From Hydractinia symbiolongicarpus (taxonomy: Eukaryota > Cnidaria > Hydrozoa > Anthoathecata > Hydractiniidae): a DNA stretch of 60,000 bases. The notes under the pieces were generated by a model, which was not told the origin of the DNA, ran no database searches, and saw only the letters and a list, made by a program, of their open reading frames with translations. Shown here in pieces: positions 56,330-60,000 of this stretch. Both the position numbers and the translations under genes were made by a program. Position 1 is the stretch's first letter; every line of letters starts with the position of its first letter. The DNA is taken from NCBI RefSeq assembly GCF_029227915.1, contig NC_079887.1, positions 21,761,650 through 21,821,649 on the forward strand, read 5' to 3'.

Positions 56330-56502
56330 TTTGGTGTCAACTATGACGAAGTTTTCTCACCTGTCGCAAAGTATAGTTCTATTCGTACTGTACTAGCCAT
56401 TGCCAATCAACTTGATTTAAACCTCCACCAAATGGATGTTAAAACAGCATTCCTAAATGGAGATCTCGAGGAAGAGATTTTCGTTAAGCAACCGTCGATT
56501 GC
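56330..56502 (+). pseudogene. Orphan Copia reverse-transcriptase fragment
   Basis: The frame reads GVNYDEVFSPVAK, then LDLNLHQMDVKTAFLNGDLEEEI. This is the Copia reverse-transcriptase segment that follows directly after the point where the element at 46483-53872 stops coding (GVDY). The two pieces overlap by about 12 bp (GGTGTC(G/A)ACTAT). It ends abruptly in AT-rich sequence. It is either a displaced part of the same element or a separate fragment. Confidence 0.8.
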
Positions 56503-56998
56503 GAAAGAGTCTCTATCAGTTAGGGACAACTGCAAATTAGACTATTTCTCCTAAATAAGCTAGTAGCTAAATTAGGAGATTTTTAATAGCTTAACTTAGA
56601 GAGAAAAGTCTATTTAGGAGATGGAATTTTTTAATCGACGATATCTTCGCAATCTTTGTTGGTCGCGCGATTATTTTTACTGTACTACTTGCTGACTTAG
56701 TCATCTTTGCTTAGGTGAAATTTCATAGAATTTGCATGGCGGATATAAAATGTATACATGAAAACGTGCCCACCAACTAAACTCGTTTCCAATCGACTAG
56801 AAATTATATCTATGTGACTAGAACAAGGTCCGGGGCGAGATTGTCCAAATAGCTTATTTAGTCTATGATAGCGTAATTAGGACATCATAGCCTAACTAGT
56901 ATATTATTTTCCCGCAAAAAAACTGAAGGTTTCGCGCCACAAGTTTCCTTTTTCATTATTATTGAACTTATTAGAAAGTAACATACACGTCTTAAAAA
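56503..56998. repeat. Gene-free stretch with nested hairpins (MITE-like)
   Basis: Perfect 11-bp inverted repeat TCTCCTAAATA / TATTTAGGAGA (56547-56557 and 56611-56621). A second hairpin CTCCTAAATAAGCT / AGCTAAATTAGGAG (56548-56561 and 56565-56578) has 12 of 14 pairs. A CTATGAT...ATCATAG hairpin lies near 56863-56890. AGCTTATTTAG-type words recur at both ends, suggesting a small TIR element. No coding seen. Confidence 0.45.
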
Positions 56999-57212
56999 AT
57001 GGCTAGTTTAGACAATGCTGAACGAAAGTTGTATGCTGATAGATACTGTGAGTATCGTACTCGCCAAGTTTGGCACAGAACATGAGTTTTTTATTGCGTT
57101 TTGTGTGATAAATGGTTATCATTTTCAAGTTAGACCTTTAATTGGTATGGAAATGCCAATGATACTAGTTCGGGAGCCAGAAAATGTATATGACAGCAAT
57201 GCAATTAAATGA
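56999..57212 (+). pseudogene. HIRAN-domain gene, broken
   Basis: The ATG at 56999 opens MASLDNAERKLYADRYCEY. A frameshift near 57050 leads to FGTEHEFFIAF and GYHFQVRPLIGMEM, then LVREPENVYDSNAIK. The last part is a HIRAN domain (a DNA 3'-end-binding module of HLTF/Rad5-type proteins): G-Y-H at the start and REP-N-YD-NAI at the end. A stop follows at once. Downstream, 57330-57520 has a frame with GETVRRIAGRTVG and a basic tail, probably the degraded remainder. Whether it is a host or transposon gene is unclear. Confidence 0.6.
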
Positions 57213-57519
57213 TGATGAGGTGACAAAACAGCTAGCTCTAATGATATTTCTTGTCTAATGACAGCTGGTTCTACTATAGTTAGAGGTTGCAACCCTCTAG
57301 AGATTTTTCAAAGTCCATACATGAACTGAATCACGAACTTTTGGATATCGTCGTTAGAGAACGCACAGGAGAAACTGTTAGGCGCATAGCTGGGCGTACT
57401 GTTGGCTGAGTTCCAAAAGTTCACATTCCGTGCTTAGCTCTCGTTGGGGTCGGACGTATCTAAACGGTCCGGTCTTGGCGCGCTAAGTCGAAGAAAGAAA
57501 AAAGAAGACTAAAGCTTGA

Positions 57520-58024
57520 AGAGCTCCTGCTTTGACAGCTAAGTCCTTTTTGATTTATTATATATTGTATTGCCTTCTTGACTTCATTTATATCTTTTCA
57601 TTTCTTTAATTTGTTGTTTTGTAAGTTTTTAAATTATTGTTTTTGTTAATAAATTGTTTTTATCCCAGTCAGTTTTTTATCCATCTATCTTGCTGTGTTG
57701 TGGGTTCCTGCTGCTCCTTCTGTGTAACATCGTAAGGAAATGGGCTTGCCTCAGATCCTGTAAACATAGTTTTGGAAGAGCACATAACCGTAGAATGATC
57801 TCTCTACGACTTAAAAATAACTTTACCAAGGTAGGAAACCCCACATTTACGCTAAAACTGATTTTTGTGTTTGTTGTATTTTTGAGCAATACAAAACCTT
57901 CGTTCAAAAGTAGCTCACCCAACAACAATGAAATGAGTCGACTAGATAGGAGTTTCTTTCTATCTCTTCACTTGATGCCTGCAATACAGTTTCTGAAAGC
58001 CAGCTCACTCTCCAATTAAAATTA
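57520..58024. other. Spacer, possibly the 5' region of the right-hand LINE
   Basis: A T-rich stretch with one 121-codon frame (57654-58019) without recognisable domains. It directly precedes the LINE coding region and may be its leader. Confidence 0.35.
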
Positions 58025-58405
58025 ATGGCTTTATCAAAACTTAAGCCAAGCAGGCACAAGTATTTCTATTTTTTAATCCTCTTGTCAGGGGTCATCTGCC
58101 TCAAAATAGGTCCTGTTAAGTATCCCTGTTCTTCATGCTTAAAACATGTGGCAAAAACACACAAAGCACTTTCTTGTGACAAGTGTGGATTATGGGCTCA
58201 TAAAAAATGTGAGCGTATTTCTGATAAAAAAATATCAACAATTTATGAAGACTCCTGAAGATAAACTGTTTTTCGTTTGCAGTCCCTGTCTTTCTCGAAA
58301 TTTGCCCTTTGCTAATGAGGAGTCATTTGGTGACGAGACAACATCAATATTACTATTGATGAAAACTTTGATTTTGAGGCAATCAGAAATGGGAAGGGCT
58401 TAAAA

Positions 58406-59478
58406 ATGGCCCATCTCAACATTGATGGTCTGTCATCCAAACTAGACTATGTTAAACTTCTGCTACATCAAACAAAACTTGATGTATTCTCCATCTGTGA
58501 AACCAAATTTGATGACACCATCACTGACAATGACGTTAAAATTGATGGCTATGTTTGTTATAGGAATGATCGGAATAGACGAGGTGGGGGTGTTCTAATT
58601 TTTGTTAATGAAAACTTGGATAGCCACCTTTTGAAACACCTTTACTTCAAAAATGTTGAATCACTATGGGTGAAAGTGTGCCTGAAAAAAACTAAACCTA
58701 TTTACGTGTGTGGGGTTTACAGGCCACCTGGAGGTAGTGATTTGCAGAGTACCGAAAACCTGTGTACTCATTTTAAACAGTGTTTTAACAAGCTCCCAAA
58801 AGAAAAAAAAGTTTTTATCTTGGGAGATTTTAACTGTAACATGCTTTCAAAATATGCTCTTTTCTCCAAAATAAAGGAATTATGCTCCACTCTTTTCCTA
58901 AAACAACATATTACGGAGCCAACTCGTGTTACTGAAAATAGTAGCACTCTTATAGACTTGATACTTTCTAACAGTTCTTGTATTTCTAAACTGGTGTGAT
59001 GGATTTAGGCATCAGTGATCACAATTTAGTTTATGTGATCAGAAAATTCAAAAGGCCAAAATTTGAACCTAAAACATGCAAGGTTCGTAGCTACAAGAAC
59101 TTCAGTGAAGAGGCTTTTCTGAAGGACCTCAGGAATTTAGACTGGTCATATTTTAATAATTATGATGACCTTGATGAAGCATGTGAGAAACTGAATAAAA
59201 ATGTTAAAACAGTGGCTGACAAACATGCCCCTTTCAAAACACATAGATTTTCTGGCCGTGTTGAGGCATGGGTCACTGATGAATTAATAATAGCCATCAA
59301 AGAAAGAGACTTCTTGAAACGGAAAACATCAAAAACAAAATCCATCATAGACTGGGAAGCTTTCAAACAAAAAAGGAACCAGGTAATAGGTCTCAAAAAT
59401 CGACTTAAAAACGAGTACTATATAATGACGTTTTGCAGGACTTTCAAAAACGGCCAAAACAACTTTGGAAAACCCTAA
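58406..59478 (+). pseudogene. LINE B AP-type endonuclease and linker
   Basis: Frame 58406-58999 holds all main endonuclease blocks: HLNIDGLSSK, ICETKFD, RGGGVLIFV, CGVYRPPGG and LGDFNCNML. After a one-base shift near 58990 the frame 58996-59478 begins with the SDHNLVY block and runs into a basic linker (KERDFLKRKT, KQKRNQVIGLKNRLK). The enzyme nicks the target for target-primed reverse transcription. Catalytic landmarks are preserved, but the frame break separates the SDH block. Confidence 0.8.
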
Positions 59479-59479
59479 A

Positions 59480-60000
59480 AAACTGGTTCCTGATAAGTCA
59501 GGCAATACTACCTCGATAAAACGAGTAGTCCAAAACGATGGTACAGAAACTTCTCACCCAAAAGAAATTTCCAACACATTCAATTCATTTTTTGTCAGTG
59601 TTGGTGCCAAACTAGCCTCTAAATTTTCTTCTGACACTACTAATGTTAATCCACCTGTTAGCGGACACGATTTTCGGTGGGCTCGTATTGAGACCAAAAG
59701 TGTCGAAAAAATAATTAGTTCACTAAAACTTAATAAAGCTACAGGCTTGGACGGAATTGGTTCACGACTGCTAAAAGCAGGTTCGTCAGTTTTACGTATT
59801 TTTTTATCAAGTCTTTTCAACAAATCTTTATGTACTGGTTATGTACCTAAATGTTGGAAGACTAAAAGGGTCTCGCCTATTTTTAAAAGTGGCAATAAAA
59901 CAGATCCTACTAATTATCGGCCTATCTCCATTTTGCCAATTCCTATGAAAATTTTTGAAAAGTTAGTGCATGAGCAAATGTCTCATTTTATTTCTGAGCA
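59480..60000 (+). pseudogene. LINE B reverse transcriptase, N-terminal part
   Basis: Following a frame change near 59450, the plus strand encodes FNSFFVSVGAKLA, then KSVEKIISSLKLNKATGLDGI, LFNKSLCTGYVPKCWK, VSPIFKSGNK and NYRPISILPIPMKIFEKL. These are the first motifs of a LINE reverse transcriptase. The active-site YADD block would lie beyond the window edge. Confidence 0.8.

Larger units (their letters stand above)
58025..60000 (+). mobile_element. LINE B with PHD-like finger, AP-endonuclease and reverse transcriptase (runs off the window)
   Basis: Coding begins near 58025. A hydrophobic stretch is followed by GPVKYPCSSC and a PHD-like Cys/His array (CDKCGLWAHKKC, FFVCSPC after a frameshift near 58255). 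Another frame change near 58340 leads into the endonuclease and then the reverse transcriptase, with further frame changes near 58990 and 59450. The domain order fits the CR1/L2-like group of APE-type LINEs, with the clade not settled. Confidence 0.8.

Overview
The window is eukaryotic: genes are broken into short exons with GT/AG borders, the DNA is visibly AT-rich, and nearly everything recognisable is an animal-type transposable element (KDZ, MULE, pogo/Tigger, THAP-Kolobok-like, Copia, Penelope-like, LINE). The mix suits an invertebrate metazoan, plausibly a cnidarian, but that is inference. No conventional host gene is identified with confidence; a chromodomain exon (22988-23259) is the best candidate.

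Layout. Bases 1-17373 recur in the same orientation at 25969-43341, 25,968 bp apart. I noticed one substitution (10399 A / 36367 G, silent). Each copy holds, left to right: a multi-exon KDZ transposase relic with a permuted tRNA-like sequence in its second intron; about 1.6 kb without recognisable genes; a pogo/Tigger C-terminal relic; and a 9.4-kb MULE with TIRs of about 125-150 bp. The MULE is itself interrupted twice: by a 5'-truncated Penelope-like element with a GIY-YIG domain, inside its catalytic domain, and by a 3.6-kb TIR element carrying an unidentified gene. Copy 2 runs on into the rest of a pogo-like transposase gene. Copy 1 ends inside that gene's first intron.

Bases 17374-25968, between the copies, hold a LINE on the minus strand. 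It is split within its reverse transcriptase by a 3.4-kb THAP/Kolobok-like transposon with a TTGA target duplication. After it come the chromodomain exon, two small unidentified ORFs, and AT-rich sequence with microsatellites and hairpins.

Bases 43342-60000 form a second nest. The pogo-like pseudogene ends near 45199. A degraded element with a P2X7-ballast-like gene is split by a Copia retrotransposon with 197/198-bp LTRs. The Copia gag is split by a 4.3-kb THAP/Kolobok-like element with a TTAA duplication. Next is a 1.9-kb non-autonomous relative with TTAA duplications and THAP and ballast genes only, then an orphan Copia reverse-transcriptase piece, a broken HIRAN-domain gene, and a LINE running off the right edge.

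The most striking pattern is that three THAP/Kolobok-like elements, and probably a fourth, carry a second gene convergent with the THAP/transposase gene. Its product resembles the zinc-binding cytoplasmic 'ballast' domain of vertebrate P2X7 receptors. This points to a recurrent transposon passenger gene that could be a source of that receptor domain.
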